A stretch of DNA of 64,000 nt from Myroides pelagicus (GCF_009711055.1 NZ_WMJY01000014.1:16365-80364); one strand, 5' to 3'. Shown: positions 25,761-36,094, numbered from the stretch's first letter. Translations and numbers: made by a program. The notes: a model not told the origin generated them from the sequence alone.

Positions 25761-27002
25761 ATGTCTAAGTTGTTCCAATCATCAAATAGCATCATTAATA
25801 CAATTAATGAACAAACAGAAGCTAAAAAGACTGTTTATCCAATTTTGTTAGCGATTAGTTTTGGTCATCTTTGTAATGATTTGATACAAGCTATTGTACC
25901 CGCTGCTTACCCAATGTTGAAGGAAAATTACGACTTGACTTTTGCTCAGATAGGGATGATTACGTTTTGTTATCAATTATCTTCATCGTTGCTGCAGCCT
26001 TTAGTAGGCACCTATACGGACAAGCATCCTCAGCCATACTCTCAGATTTTTGGTATGATTTGTAGTATGTTGGGGGTGGTGACCTTAAGTTTTGCACCAT
26101 CTTATTTTGTTGTATTACTCTCGGTTACATTAATAGGGATTGGGTCATCTATCTTTCATCCAGAGTCTTCACGTGTATCCTATGTTGCTTCAGGAGGTAA
26201 GCGCAGTCTTGCGCAATCAATTTTTCAGATTGGAGGAAATACAGGGACAGCATTAGCTCCATTGCTTGTGGCATGGATTGTATTGCCGAATGGACAACAA
26301 TATATGTTATGGTTTTTGTTAATAGGGGTATTGGCTCAATTGTTTTATCTCTTTATTGGTACGTGGTATAAAGGAGTATTAGCCCACCAAGCGAATAAGT
26401 TAAAAAAAGTAGTTCGTGTACCTCAGTTATCTAAGGCAAGAGTAAATTTTTCGATTGTTTTATTGCTATTACTTATTTTCTCTAAGTATTTTTATGTAGC
26501 AAGCATCTCTAGTTATTTTCAGTTTTATATGATTGATAGATTTGGTTTGAGTGAGGTACAAGCCCAAGTTTATTTGTTTTATTTCTTGGTAGCTATAGCC
26601 GCAGGAACTTTAATTGGTGGTTTTTTTGGAGATAAAGTAGGACGTAAGTATATAATTTGGTTTTCGGTGTTAGGAGTAGCTCCTTTTACAATATTATTGC
26701 CTTATGCTCCTTTAGAATGGATAAGTATTTTGATTGTTGTAATTGGTTTAATTTTATCTTCTGCTTTTCCGTCGATTTTAGTATATGCACAAGAGTTATT
26801 ACCACGAAAGATAGGAATGGTATCTGGGTTGTTTTTTGGATTTGCATTTGGAATGGGGGGATTAGGATCTGCTATTTTAGGATGGTTAGCTGATCGTACA
26901 TCAATAGAGTTTATTTATAATGTTTGTGCTTATTTGCCATTGATTGGAATAATAGCTGCCTTTCTGCCTAATATGAGAAAAGTAAAGTTTATTGAAGAAT
27001 AA
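25761..27002 (+). CDS. MFS transporter, fosmidomycin-resistance (Fsr) family
   Basis: 413 residues with 12 helices. ISFGHLCNDLIQAIVPAAYP in helix 1 and FGMICSMLGVVTLSF are typical of Fsr. The second half has GGFFGDKVGRKYIIW, the MFS inter-helix motif. E. coli Fsr exports fosmidomycin and related compounds when overexpressed, and its natural substrate is unclear. The gene is divergent from meaB and followed by a small gene. Confidence 0.88.
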   Translation: MSKLFQSSNSIINTINEQTEAKKTVYPILLAISFGHLCNDLIQAIVPAAYPMLKENYDLTFAQIGMITFCYQLSSSLLQPLVGTYTDKHPQPYSQIFGMICSMLGVVTLSFAPSYFVVLLSVTLIGIGSSIFHPESSRVSYVASGGKRSLAQSIFQIGGNTGTALAPLLVAWIVLPNGQQYMLWFLLIGVLAQLFYLFIGTWYKGVLAHQANKLKKVVRVPQLSKARVNFSIVLLLLLIFSKYFYVASISSYFQFYMIDRFGLSEVQAQVYLFYFLVAIAAGTLIGGFFGDKVGRKYIIWFSVLGVAPFTILLPYAPLEWISILIVVIGLILSSAFPSILVYAQELLPRKIGMVSGLFFGFAFGMGGLGSAILGWLADRTSIEFIYNVCAYLPLIGIIAAFLPNMRKVKFIEE

Positions 27003-27034
27003 TTTATATCTTTAAGTAAATCAAAACTTTAGTT

Positions 27035-27262
27035 ATGGATCCAATAGTTTATGTAATATTTATGGCTGTATGTGGAAGTTCTCATATAGTTATTCAAGAA
27101 CCTAAAGATATAGAAACACCTTTTAAGGTTGAATATGAAAAGAATATATTAGTACTTGAAGAGACAATGAATAATCAATTGTTTTATCAGTCTAAGGCTC
27201 CGGTGTATTTAATGAATGAATCTGGGGATGTTCTAAGACCTTTTCGCAAGGTGCCAGAATAA
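27035..27262 (+). CDS. Small hypothetical protein
   Basis: 75 residues, with a slightly hydrophobic N-terminus (PIVYVIFMAVCGSSHIVI) that could be a weak membrane or signal segment, followed by a mixed strand region ending LRPFRKVPE. No family is recognised. It lies 32 nt after the Fsr-like gene and immediately before a strong terminator, so it is on a transcript. That placement is the main support for its being a gene. Confidence 0.5.
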   Translation: MDPIVYVIFMAVCGSSHIVIQEPKDIETPFKVEYEKNILVLEETMNNQLFYQSKAPVYLMNESGDVLRPFRKVPE

Positions 27263-27265
27263 GAT

Positions 27266-27310
27266 AAAAAGAAATACGCCTTGATCACTCATCAAGGCGT
27301 ATTTCTTTTT
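27266..27310. terminator. Strong bidirectional terminator
   Basis: Perfect 20-bp stem (27266-27285 with 27291-27310, loop cactc) with A and T tracts on the two sides, between the small gene and the converging mgtE. Confidence 0.93.
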
Positions 27311-27325
27311 ATGTATAATTAATTT

Positions 27326-28639
27326 TTAGAGTATTTTACCTGTTAGGAACATGGCTGCTATTGAAAAATAGATAATCAGTCCAGAAACGTCAACTAATGT
27401 AGCGACAAACGGTGCTGATGCAGTAGCAGGGTCCATTCCAAACTTTCGAAGTATAAATGGAATAAGAGATCCTGATAATGTTCCCCAAAGCACAATGAAA
27501 AGCAAGGATACGGAAACACTTAAACCTACAGCAATCCAATGCTCACCGTAATCATATATTCCGGATTTCTGCCAAATTAATATTCGGATAAAGCCTATAA
27601 TACCTAAGATACCACCAAGCATAACTCCAGAAGCTAGTTCTTTGCGAAGAACATACCACCAATCATTCAGCTTTACCTCACCCAGTGCCATAGCACGGAT
27701 AATTAGTGAAGCGGCTTGTGATCCAGAGTTACCACCACTAGAAATAATTAATGGAACGAATAAAGCTAGTACTACAGCTTTTTCAATTTCATCTTCAAAG
27801 TGCCCCATAGCAGAAGCAGTTAGCATCTCTCCTAAGAATAGTATAATCAACCATCCGGCTCTTTTACGGACTAATTCAAATAATGGAGTCTGTGTATAAG
27901 ATAAATCTAACTCTTCCATCCCTCCGAATTTTTGAATATCTTCTGTATCACGGTCTTTGATAGCATCTAGGATATCATCGAAAGTCACTATTCCAACAAG
28001 TACACCTTTTTCAGTGATAATCGGTAAAGCAGAGCGGTCATATTTTTCAAAAATATCAAAAGCTTCTTCCGTATGTGTTGTTGTTGTAATAGCAATAAAG
28101 TTATTATCCACTAACTCTGATATAAGAGTGTCTTCATTAGCTAATAGAAGCTCACCAACTTTTAAATCGTCGATTAAACGGTTATGGTCATCTACAACAT
28201 AAATATAGTTAAGCGTTTCTGCTTTTTTTCCGTATTTTTTAATGTGTTGAAATACGTCTTTAACCGTTTTATTTGCTTTGGTTTGGATATACAGCGGAGT
28301 CATTAATCTAGCGATGCTGTCTTCGTTATATCCAATCAGCTTTAAGGCAATTTGTTTTTCTTCTGCGTTAAGTAAGTTGATAGAGTATTTAATCAATTCA
28401 TCTGGGAAGTTTTCTAGCAACTCTGTACGGTCATCAGGTTCAAGGTTATTTAGTACTTCTGCATAATCTTCTTGAGTCATACTACGTACAATCTCCTCTT
28501 GAATATTAATATCTAAAAAAGAAAATACTTCAACCTTCAGGTCAGGCGAAAGCTTTAAGAATTCTAAGTTTCGCTCGTTTCTTTTCATCTCAGAAATAGC
28601 TTCAGCGATATCGGCTGGGTGCAGATCTTTAAATGTCAT
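27326..28639 (-). CDS. mgtE: Magnesium transporter MgtE
   Basis: 437 residues. The cytoplasmic N domain (~1-115) is rich in acidic residues. Two CBS domains (~125-240, [18 protein letters not shown] and [20 protein letters not shown]) follow. The membrane domain has five helices (~270-437) with [21 protein letters not shown] and [18 protein letters not shown]. It is a magnesium-gated Mg2+ channel, homodimeric in the inner membrane. Magnesium binding by the N and CBS domains provides feedback. No Mg-sensing RNA was seen in its short leader. Confidence 0.95.
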   Translation of the reverse strand: MTFKDLHPADIAEAISEMKRNERNLEFLKLSPDLKVEVFSFLDINIQEEIVRSMTQEDYAEVLNNLEPDDRTELLENFPDELIKYSINLLNAEEKQIALKLIGYNEDSIARLMTPLYIQTKANKTVKDVFQHIKKYGKKAETLNYIYVVDDHNRLIDDLKVGELLLANEDTLISELVDNNFIAITTTTHTEEAFDIFEKYDRSALPIITEKGVLVGIVTFDDILDAIKDRDTEDIQKFGGMEELDLSYTQTPLFELVRKRAGWLIILFLGEMLTASAMGHFEDEIEKAVVLALFVPLIISSGGNSGSQAASLIIRAMALGEVKLNDWWYVLRKELASGVMLGGILGIIGFIRILIWQKSGIYDYGEHWIAVGLSVSVSLLFIVLWGTLSGSLIPFILRKFGMDPATASAPFVATLVDVSGLIIYFSIAAMFLTGKIL

Positions 28640-28687
28640 GGATTGAAGTTTTTAAATTTTACAATTGTTACTTTTTTCGATGTGATA

Positions 28688-28717
28688 CAAAAGTACATTT
28701 TTACGATGTATACCAAA
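28688..28717 (-). promoter_or_regulatory. Promoter of mgtE
   Basis: Minus-strand TTTG (28717-28714), 18-nt spacer, TACTTTTG (28695-28688), about 49 nt before the start codon. Confidence 0.75.
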
Positions 28718-28850
28718 AGAATTCTATCTGAATAATGGATAAATATGCTTATGCATTTTTTGATTATCTGATAAAATATGGTAAATGAGTACTTTTTTTA
28801 TTTGATATTATGACTAAAGTAGTTTATTTGATGTATGTGCTATGTACCTT

Positions 28851-28890
28851 ACAAAAATAGAGCCAACTTATTTAGTGACTCTATTTTTGT
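28851..28890 (-). terminator. Probable terminator of rmuC
   Basis: Twelve-bp stem ACAAAAATAGAG (28851-28862) with CTCTATTTTTGT (28879-28890) plus an inner ACT/AGT pairing, 75 nt past the rmuC stop. Confidence 0.7.
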
Positions 28891-28905
28891 AAAAATATAG
28901 ATTGT

Positions 28906-28925
28906 TTGATTGATTGATTGATTGA
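28906..28925. repeat. TTGA tandem repeat, five units
   Basis: Five perfect TTGA units in the rmuC 3' untranslated region, between the stop codon and the terminator hairpin. It is outside any coding frame, so unit loss or gain would not shift a gene. Confidence 0.8.
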
Positions 28926-28965
28926 GTATGTTATAACAAGAAGTTAGGAAGCTTATACGTAATTA

Positions 28966-30294
28966 TTACTCATTAGCAGCTTGTGCTTTGTCTAATAGAG
29001 GAGTATCAAGACTCTTTTTAGCTTTAGCACCCATATCTTTTAACTTTTGAACAGAGGATAGTAAATTACCTTTTCCTTCACTTAGTTTATTAAAAGCACT
29101 TTCGTACTCTTGCTTAGTATCTTCTAATTTTTTGCCAATACGAGTAAGGTCGTTAATAAGGCCAACAAACTTATCGTACAATAATCCAGCCTGTTTGGCA
29201 ATCTCATAAGCATTTTCTTGTTGTTTGCGCTGACTCCACATCGATTCAATCGTACGTAAGGTAGCAAGTAAAGTTGAAGGGGTTACAATGACAATATTCT
29301 TTTCAAATGCTTTAGTATATAAAGTATTGTCTGTATTTATTGCAATTGAGAAAGCTGTTTCTATTGGAATAAAAAGCAATACAAAATCAGGGCTAGTGCC
29401 TTTGTAAAGTTCGTGATAGTTCTTGTCTGATAAATTCGTGATATGTCTGTTTAACGAGATTAGGTGATCGTTTAAATGCTGTTTTTGTGTATTAGGATCT
29501 ACAGCATTTACATATTGTTCATAGGCAACTAAAGATACCTTTGAGTCGATCACCATATGTCTATTGTCTGGTAGATTGATAACCACATCTGGTTGAAGCC
29601 TACTACCTTGTTCAGTTGTATAGTTTTGTTGTGTATGGTATTCTCTTCCTTTCTCCAATCCTGACTTCTCTAAAACACTTTCTAGTATCATTTCCCCCCA
29701 ATTTCCTTGAAGTTTATTGTCTCCTTTTAATGCTTTTGTTAGGTTAAGGGTCTCTTCGCTCATTTTTAGGTTCATCTGTTGTAAACCAAAGATTTGCTGA
29801 CGTAATGCGGCGTGATAATCTATACTTTCTTTATGTGTTTGTTCAACTCTTTGCTCGAAGAGTTGTATTTTTTCATTTAGAGGAGAAAGTAAAGTTTCTA
29901 AACTGACTTTGTTTTGCTTAGTGAATTTATCACTTTTTTCTTCGAGTATTTTATTCGCTAAGTTTTCGAATTCAATAGTGAATTTGTCTTGTAGAGCTAA
30001 TGTTTCCTTTTGCTGTTGCTCTAACCGATCTTTAAGATGGGTGTATTCTGTATCTCTAATTGAAATGCGAGCAATTAGTTCTTGATTGTCTAATCGAAGT
30101 AATTCAGCTTGTTCTTCAATTTGTTTTTTTTCTGCTTTGAGTTGTTCAATTATTTTGACTTGATAGTTGTTCTCACTGTTTAAGCGTATATTTTCTTCGC
30201 TTGATGTATTATTTTGTTTACTTGTGCTTTTTCCTATAAAGAAGGAGATGATAATTAATAGAATTAGTAGGGCTATCAGTATCTCTTGGGACAT
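28966..30294 (-). CDS. rmuC: DNA recombination protein RmuC homologue
   Basis: 442 residues. An N-terminal membrane helix (~4-22) is followed by a long coiled coil (~35-190) and the RmuC nuclease-like domain (~195-400) with LQGNWGEMILESVLEKSGLEKGREY and PDVVINLPDNRHMVIDSKVSL, which fits the restriction-endonuclease-like fold (D..x.DSK). Its role in limiting inversion at short repeats is known from E. coli. The biochemical activity is not firmly established. It is a single gene with its own terminator. Confidence 0.93.
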   Translation of the reverse strand: MSQEILIALLILLIIISFFIGKSTSKQNNTSSEENIRLNSENNYQVKIIEQLKAEKKQIEEQAELLRLDNQELIARISIRDTEYTHLKDRLEQQQKETLALQDKFTIEFENLANKILEEKSDKFTKQNKVSLETLLSPLNEKIQLFEQRVEQTHKESIDYHAALRQQIFGLQQMNLKMSEETLNLTKALKGDNKLQGNWGEMILESVLEKSGLEKGREYHTQQNYTTEQGSRLQPDVVINLPDNRHMVIDSKVSLVAYEQYVNAVDPNTQKQHLNDHLISLNRHITNLSDKNYHELYKGTSPDFVLLFIPIETAFSIAINTDNTLYTKAFEKNIVIVTPSTLLATLRTIESMWSQRKQQENAYEIAKQAGLLYDKFVGLINDLTRIGKKLEDTKQEYESAFNKLSEGKGNLLSSVQKLKDMGAKAKKSLDTPLLDKAQAANE

Positions 30295-30377
30295 AGTATA
30301 AAGGTATTATTTCATGACGCTCAAAAGTAAGCAATAATAGGAGAGATTGAAAATAATGAATTGCTAAGGATTATAGC

Positions 30378-30410
30378 AAAAAAAGGATATGCAAAAGCAT
30401 ATCCCTTTTT
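30378..30410 (-). terminator. Terminator of carB
   Basis: Stem 30378-30392 with 30397-30410, loop aaaa, T tract on the minus strand, 21 nt after the carB stop. Confidence 0.88.
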
Positions 30411-30430
30411 GATAAGTATTGTGTATAAGC

Positions 30431-33283
30431 TTATTTGCTTAAGTACATTTTTCTACGAGAATAGATGTCATAGAATTGATCATCTCTTAGGTTTTCAATA
30501 AATAGAATACTCTCTCCAGTTGATTTCATTTCAGGGCCTAATGCTTTATTTACATTTTTAAACTTACTGAAAGAGAATACAGGAGTCTTAATAGCGTATC
30601 CCTTTAAATGAGGATTAAACTCAAAGTCAGTTACTTTGTTATGTCCTAACATTACTTTCGTTGCGTAGTTTACATAAGGTTCTCCATATGCTTTAGCAAT
30701 GAAAGGAACTGTTCTTGATGCTCTTGGGTTTGCTTCAATGATGTAAACGATATCATCTTTGATTGCAAATTGAATATTGATTAGTCCAACTGTTTTTAAA
30801 GCTACAGCAATTTTTCTTGTGTGATCTTTAATTTGGTTAAGGACATATTCTCCTAAGTTAAATGGAGGAAGCATAGCGTGGCTATCTCCTGAGTGTACTC
30901 CACATGGCTCAATATGTTCCATGATACCAATAATGTGTACATTTTCTCCATCACAAATAGCATCAGCTTCTGCTTCAATAGCTCCAGCTAAATAGTGGTC
31001 AAGTAGTAATGAGTTGCCAGGAATAGAGTTTAATAATTCAATTACGTGTTCTTCTAACTCCTTTTTATTGATAACAATTTTCATTCCTTGTCCACCTAAT
31101 ACATAAGAAGGTCTAACTAATAGAGGGAAATCTAGTTTTTCAGCTAGTTGTAATGCTTGTTCTGCAGTTTTAGCAACTCCAAATTGTGGAAACGGGATAT
31201 TTAGTTCCTCAAGAAGTTTCGAGAAACGACCTCTGTCTTCAGCTAAGTCTAATGCGTCGAAACTAGTACCTAGAATTTTAATTCCATTTTTCTCTAATTT
31301 TTCAGCTAGTTTTAAAGCTGTTTGTCCTCCTAATTGTACGATAACGCCTTCAGGTTTTTCGTGTCGAATAATATCGTAAATATGCTCCCAGAATACTGGT
31401 TCGAAGTATAATTTATTAGCTGTATCAAAGTCAGTAGAAACGGTCTCTGGGTTACAGTTAATCATAATTGTTTCGTACCCACATTCCTCAGCAGCTAATA
31501 CTCCGTGAACACATGAATAGTCAAATTCAATACCTTGACCAATACGGTTAGGACCAGAACCTAATACAATTACTTTCTTCTTGTCACTAACGATACTTTC
31601 ATTTGAAACATAACGTGTACCATCAGGTCTTTCGATTTCTGCCTCAAAAGTAGAATAGTAGTATGGTGTTTTTGCAGGGAATTCAGCAGCACAAGTATCA
31701 ACTAATTTGAATACACGATTGATATTCATTTCATCTCTAAGTGTGTGTACTTTACTCTCTAAAGTATTAAGCATATGTGCGATTTGTCTGTCTGCAAATC
31801 CTTTTTGTTTTGCCTCCAGTAATAAATCTTTAGGTAAAGTTTCGAGTGTGTATTTAGAAATCTCTTTTTCTAAGATATAAAGCTCTTCGTATTGTTTTAA
31901 GAACCACATATCTATTTTAGTGATTTCATGTATTCTGCTTAATGGAATTCCGTGTTGAATTGCATCATAGATAACGAAAACTCTATCCCAACTAGCGTGA
32001 GTAAGTTTCTCAATAATCTTATCATAGTTCGTGTTTCCTTTACCATCAGCACCTAAACCATTTCGTTTAATTTCTAATGATTGCGTTGCTTTGTGTAAAG
32101 CTTCTTGGAATGAACGTCCGATTCCCATTACTTCTCCAACTGATTTCATTTGAAGACCTAATGTTCTGTCTGCACCTTCAAATTTGTCGAAGTTCCAACG
32201 AGGTATTTTTACAATTACATAATCTAATGTTGGCTCAAATAAAGCTGAAGTAGATTTAGTAATTTGGTTTTGTAATTCGTCAAGTGTATATCCTAATGCT
32301 AATTTAGTAGCAATTTTAGCAATAGGGTAACCTGTAGCTTTAGATGCTAAGGCAGAAGAACGAGATACACGAGGATTGATTTCAATAGCAACGATATCTT
32401 CTTTTTCATCTGGTGATACAGCAAATTGTACATTACATCCTCCAGCAAAATTACCGATGCTACGCATCATCTTGATTGATAGGTCACGCATTTTTTGGAA
32501 CGTTCTATCTGACAATGTCATAGCTGGTGCTACAGTGATACTATCTCCAGTGTGGATACCCATAGGATCCATGTTTTCGATAGTACAGATAATTACTACG
32601 TTGTCATTTTTATCACGTAATAATTCTAATTCGTATTCTTTCCATCCTAATAAAGCTTTGTCTATTAAAACTTCGTGGATTGGTGAAGCTTCTAGACCAT
32701 ATGTTAATAAGTCATCAAAATCTTCTTCGTTATGAACGAAAGCGGCTCCTGTTCCTCCTAATGTAAAAGAAGGACGAATAACTAATGGAAATCCAAATTT
32801 TTGAGCAATCTCTTTTCCTTCTAGGAAAGATGTAGCTGTACTAGCAGGTGCTGCAGGTACATCTATTTTTTCTAAAAGTTGTTTGAATTGTTCGCGGTCT
32901 TCTGTAATATTTATCGCGTTAATATCAACTCCAATCAATCGTACACCAAAGTCTGCCCAGATTCCTTTATCGTCACATTCAAGACATAAATTTAATGCTG
33001 TCTGTCCTCCCATAGTTGGTAATACAGCATCAATTTCTGGATGAGCAACAAGAATCTCGATGATTGATCTAGTTGTTAGTGGCTTTAAGTAAATATGATC
33101 TGCCATTGAAGGGTCAGTCATAATTGTTGCAGGGTTTGAGTTAATTAATATTACATTAATTCCCTCTTCTCTTAAAGATCTAGCAGATTGTGAACCTGAG
33201 TAATCGAATTCACAAGCTTGTCCAATAATGATTGGTCCTGAACCAATGATAAGTACTGTTTTGATTGAGTTGTCCTTAGGCAT
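30431..33283 (-). CDS. carB: Carbamoyl-phosphate synthase large subunit, short form
   Basis: 950 residues. The two ATP-grasp synthetase halves are present: the first begins KTVLIIGSGPIIIGQACEFDYSG, the second KKVIVLGSGPNRIGQGIEFDYSC near residue 555, with the oligomerisation region between. The protein ends ~30 residues after the GPEMKSTGE motif of the second half. The ~120-residue C-terminal MGS-like allosteric domain of E. coli CarB (1073 residues) is therefore absent. That domain binds UMP and ornithine, so feedback control must differ. It makes carbamoyl phosphate for pyrimidines and arginine. carA is not adjacent. Confidence 0.95.
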   Translation of the reverse strand: MPKDNSIKTVLIIGSGPIIIGQACEFDYSGSQSARSLREEGINVILINSNPATIMTDPSMADHIYLKPLTTRSIIEILVAHPEIDAVLPTMGGQTALNLCLECDDKGIWADFGVRLIGVDINAINITEDREQFKQLLEKIDVPAAPASTATSFLEGKEIAQKFGFPLVIRPSFTLGGTGAAFVHNEEDFDDLLTYGLEASPIHEVLIDKALLGWKEYELELLRDKNDNVVIICTIENMDPMGIHTGDSITVAPAMTLSDRTFQKMRDLSIKMMRSIGNFAGGCNVQFAVSPDEKEDIVAIEINPRVSRSSALASKATGYPIAKIATKLALGYTLDELQNQITKSTSALFEPTLDYVIVKIPRWNFDKFEGADRTLGLQMKSVGEVMGIGRSFQEALHKATQSLEIKRNGLGADGKGNTNYDKIIEKLTHASWDRVFVIYDAIQHGIPLSRIHEITKIDMWFLKQYEELYILEKEISKYTLETLPKDLLLEAKQKGFADRQIAHMLNTLESKVHTLRDEMNINRVFKLVDTCAAEFPAKTPYYYSTFEAEIERPDGTRYVSNESIVSDKKKVIVLGSGPNRIGQGIEFDYSCVHGVLAAEECGYETIMINCNPETVSTDFDTANKLYFEPVFWEHIYDIIRHEKPEGVIVQLGGQTALKLAEKLEKNGIKILGTSFDALDLAEDRGRFSKLLEELNIPFPQFGVAKTAEQALQLAEKLDFPLLVRPSYVLGGQGMKIVINKKELEEHVIELLNSIPGNSLLLDHYLAGAIEAEADAICDGENVHIIGIMEHIEPCGVHSGDSHAMLPPFNLGEYVLNQIKDHTRKIAVALKTVGLINIQFAIKDDIVYIIEANPRASRTVPFIAKAYGEPYVNYATKVMLGHNKVTDFEFNPHLKGYAIKTPVFSFSKFKNVNKALGPEMKSTGESILFIENLRDDQFYDIYSRRKMYLSK

Positions 33284-33394
33284 TTTCTGTGTTGTTTTAT
33301 TACTTTAAAAAAATAAACAAAATAATTGAATTAAAAAAGATAAAGTAAGTTTAGTGTTGTTGTGTAATTGTATGTGTGCGTTAAGACTGAGTAT

Positions 33395-33427
33395 AAAAAA
33401 AGGCGTTACGAATAATAGTAACACCTT
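33395..33427 (-). terminator. Terminator of rpmH
   Basis: On the minus strand AAGGTGTTAC (33427-33418) pairs with GTAACGCCTT (33409-33400) with one G-U pair, followed by a run of T (33400-33395). It is 22 nt beyond the rpmH stop. Confidence 0.85.
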
Positions 33428-33448
33428 CATTAATGCTTTCTTAAAACA

Positions 33449-33610
33449 TTATTTTTTATGTCTTGTTTCACAAGAAACAGTCAATTTATGTCTTCCTTTA
33501 GCTCTTCTAGCAGCTAATACTTTTCTACCGTTTGGAGTAGACATTCTATCCATGAAACCATGTTTGTTTCTTCTTTTTCTATTTGATGGTTGAAACGTTC
33601 TCTTGCTCAT
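33449..33610 (-). CDS. rpmH: 50S ribosomal protein L34
   Basis: 53 residues, recovered by translating the minus strand from ATG 33610-33608 to TAA 33451-33449. The start [20 protein letters not shown] and the following [20 protein letters not shown] are the L34 signature. The protein has a slightly longer tail ([11 protein letters not shown]) than the usual 44-46 residues, as in other Bacteroidetes. It is too short for many ORF filters. It has its own promoter and terminator. The usual neighbour rnpA is not adjacent. Confidence 0.97.
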   Translation of the reverse strand: MSKRTFQPSNRKRRNKHGFMDRMSTPNGRKVLAARRAKGRHKLTVSCETRHKK

Positions 33611-33684
33611 TGCTTTTATCTTTAAATCTTAAATTTTACTATCTCTTCCTCAGCTTTGATAGATACGTATCTTCAAAACCGAGT

Positions 33685-33715
33685 GCAAATATATAAAGTC
33701 TTTTTTCTCTTACAA
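33685..33715 (-). promoter_or_regulatory. Promoter of rpmH
   Basis: Minus-strand TTTG (33715-33712), 19-nt spacer, TATATTTG (33692-33685): both consensus boxes at ideal spacing, with a ~70-nt leader. Confidence 0.8.
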
Positions 33716-33855
33716 AACCTTTTTTAAAAATATTTTACTTTTTGTTATTTGATAACGATCTATTCTTTTAGTGTTTTTTTGTTTTAATTAATGTTAATTT
33801 ATTGTTGTATAATTATTAACTTTGCGTATTTAATTTAATTGTTATTTGTTTTTTA

Positions 33856-35928
33856 GTGAATTTAAGATTGTTTGGTCGTTTGTTAGTAAACAGTGGTAAG
33901 TATTTTTTGTATTTTCTTCTTGTTTTTTTCGTAGGTAGAGTATCCTTTCTTATTACATATGGTAACATGGAAGAGCTTTTTTCCTATAAATTTGGGGTGC
34001 TCATGTCTTTTCTTGTCGGAGCTCGTTTTGATATATCTGTTATCTGCTATGGTTTTCTTCCTGTAGTATTGTTTTGTCTGATAGCTTTATTTATCCCAAG
34101 GCGCTTTAATGATAGTTTTAGTTCTTTTTTTGCTAAGTTTATCAAATATTATTTGTTACTCCTTCTAATATCTTTTTTGTCTTTTATCATAATAGATTAT
34201 TTCTTTTATTTGTTTTTTCAGTCACATATCAACATACTTTTCTTTGGTGTTTTTGATGACGATACTGTTGCAGTACTTAATTCTGTATGGGAGGATTATC
34301 CTATTGGGAAAATTGTATTAACGTATTTAATAGTTATTGCAGGTCTATTGTACACTGCGCATTTAGTAAGTAATTCAAGTACTAAACCGATTCAATTAAG
34401 AAGTAAAACTTTAGTACTTATCTTAATCTTATTTTTTCCTTTGTTCTTTGTTGGTATGCGCGGGAGTACTGGTACATTTACATTGCGAAGAGAGCATACA
34501 AACATAACGGATAATGAATTTGTAAATTCACTGTGTTATAATGCTTTATATAGCTTAAAGTTTGCTAATTCTGAACGTAGAGATAATCAAATCATTCCTG
34601 ATATTCCTCGGGAACTGGAAATTATGGGCTATGAGAATTGGAATCAGGCATGTAATGCATATAGAGAAGGGGAAGGCAAGTTGTTTGATAACTCTCTCCA
34701 TTCGAATACTCGTTTTAATACATACCTACAACAAAACCCCCCTAATGTTATTTTTGTGCAAATGGAGAGTATGAGTACTCATTATTTTGACATGAATTCA
34801 AAAGAGTTAAACTTATTGGGTGATTTAGTAGATGAATTACCTAATCTATATTACTTTAAGAATAGTTTGTCTTCTTTTAATGGTACAATTCAAACTTTAG
34901 AAAATTTTTTGGTAGGTACGCCTAAAACTATTATCTCTCAATCTATGTATTTTGATACTCCGTTTAGTTCTGCTATCACTTTACCATTTAAAAAAAAGGG
35001 TTATGATGCGTATTTTTTAACTGGAGCCAATATTTCATGGAGAAATATTGATAAAATGCTCCAGCAACAAGGATTTGATTATATTGAAGGAAGAAATCAT
35101 CTTTTAAATATCTATCCAGATGCTGAAGAGTTCGCTTGGGGGGTGCACGATGGGTATTTGATGGATTATATCATGACAAAGCTCAATGAGAATAGTGGTA
35201 AGCCAAAGTTTATTTTTGGACTGACTATTAGTAATCATACACCATTTGAGGTCCCTAGTAGTTATGAGTCTTATCCAATTATGATGCCTGATAGTCTTAA
35301 AGTACAAATTAGAGTAGATGAAGAAATTGCTTATGCGAACTTTTATTCTCATCAATACGGTGCTTCTATGTTGGCGAAATTGATTAAAATGGTCAGAGAA
35401 TCTCCTTATGGTGAGAATACTATTATTGCTGCTTCAGGTGATCATAATATTCGTCAAGTTTTTGAATATACAGATGAAGAAGGTTTTCTAAAAAGGAGTG
35501 TACCTATTTTATTTTATATTCCAGAGAAGTATAAGCCTAAGTACGTTGATGTAGAGCGATTATCTTCTCATAAAGATATCTTTCCTACTTTATTTAATTT
35601 AAGCCTCTCTGATGCTTCTTATACTTATACTGGAGATGATTTGTTTAGTGATGCTTCTCAATATCACTTTGCTGTTAATGACTATGGTTTTATCGCTGAT
35701 TCGATTGGTGCTATAGCTTATCATAATAATCAGCCCTATTATTATACTTGGACCCAGGCATTCTCTAAACGAAAATTGAAAGTTGATAATATAAATAGTC
35801 CACATGCTAAGTATATGTTAGAGAAATTAAGATCTTATACGACAATTCGGGTGCTTCAGGTCTATAAAGATATTAATGCTTATCAGGAAAGAAAAGAACA
35901 GATTTCAAGTGTTCCACAGACTCTTTAA
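33856..35928 (+). CDS. LTA synthase-like membrane sulfatase (alkaline phosphatase superfamily)
   Basis: 690 residues starting with GTG. Five membrane helices (~10-200) precede a periplasmic sulfatase domain (~290-630). Metal/catalytic elements seen are VIFVQMESMS (metal Glu), the putative nucleophile Thr in FNGTIQTLENF near residue 344, and SGDHN. The architecture is that of LtaS/MdoB phosphoglycerol or phosphoethanolamine transferases. Flavobacteria have no lipoteichoic acid, so a role in modifying lipid A or envelope glycans is more likely; this is inference. It is followed by the riboswitch region. Confidence 0.88.
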   Translation: MNLRLFGRLLVNSGKYFLYFLLVFFVGRVSFLITYGNMEELFSYKFGVLMSFLVGARFDISVICYGFLPVVLFCLIALFIPRRFNDSFSSFFAKFIKYYLLLLLISFLSFIIIDYFFYLFFQSHINILFFGVFDDDTVAVLNSVWEDYPIGKIVLTYLIVIAGLLYTAHLVSNSSTKPIQLRSKTLVLILILFFPLFFVGMRGSTGTFTLRREHTNITDNEFVNSLCYNALYSLKFANSERRDNQIIPDIPRELEIMGYENWNQACNAYREGEGKLFDNSLHSNTRFNTYLQQNPPNVIFVQMESMSTHYFDMNSKELNLLGDLVDELPNLYYFKNSLSSFNGTIQTLENFLVGTPKTIISQSMYFDTPFSSAITLPFKKKGYDAYFLTGANISWRNIDKMLQQQGFDYIEGRNHLLNIYPDAEEFAWGVHDGYLMDYIMTKLNENSGKPKFIFGLTISNHTPFEVPSSYESYPIMMPDSLKVQIRVDEEIAYANFYSHQYGASMLAKLIKMVRESPYGENTIIAASGDHNIRQVFEYTDEEGFLKRSVPILFYIPEKYKPKYVDVERLSSHKDIFPTLFNLSLSDASYTYTGDDLFSDASQYHFAVNDYGFIADSIGAIAYHNNQPYYYTWTQAFSKRKLKVDNINSPHAKYMLEKLRSYTTIRVLQVYKDINAYQERKEQISSVPQTL

Positions 35929-36094
35929 TTAATATAGCTAGTGCATTGAGAGCATATGTTTTACTTATCTACTCTTAGTATTGTAAAATGTTTCTAAATA
36001 ATATAAAAATAATAGACGGGATATTCACAAACTTTATTTATCTTAGCCCTCGAATTATTCTTGTTGAGAGAATAATATATTATCAACAAAGAGA

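Larger units (their letters stand above)
28640..28965. other. 326-nt intergenic region between rmuC and mgtE
   Basis: It holds the mgtE promoter (28688-28717), an rmuC terminator hairpin (28851-28890) and a short TTGA tandem repeat (28906-28925). No ORF is seen. Confidence 0.6.

Noticed and set aside
28906..28925. TTGA repeat considered as a phase-variation switch
   Set aside because: It lies in a 3' untranslated region, outside any coding frame and not within a promoter spacer.
33354..33593. 79-codon plus-strand open frame
   Set aside because: It lies antisense to rpmH and its terminator. The L34 reading on the minus strand is unmistakable.
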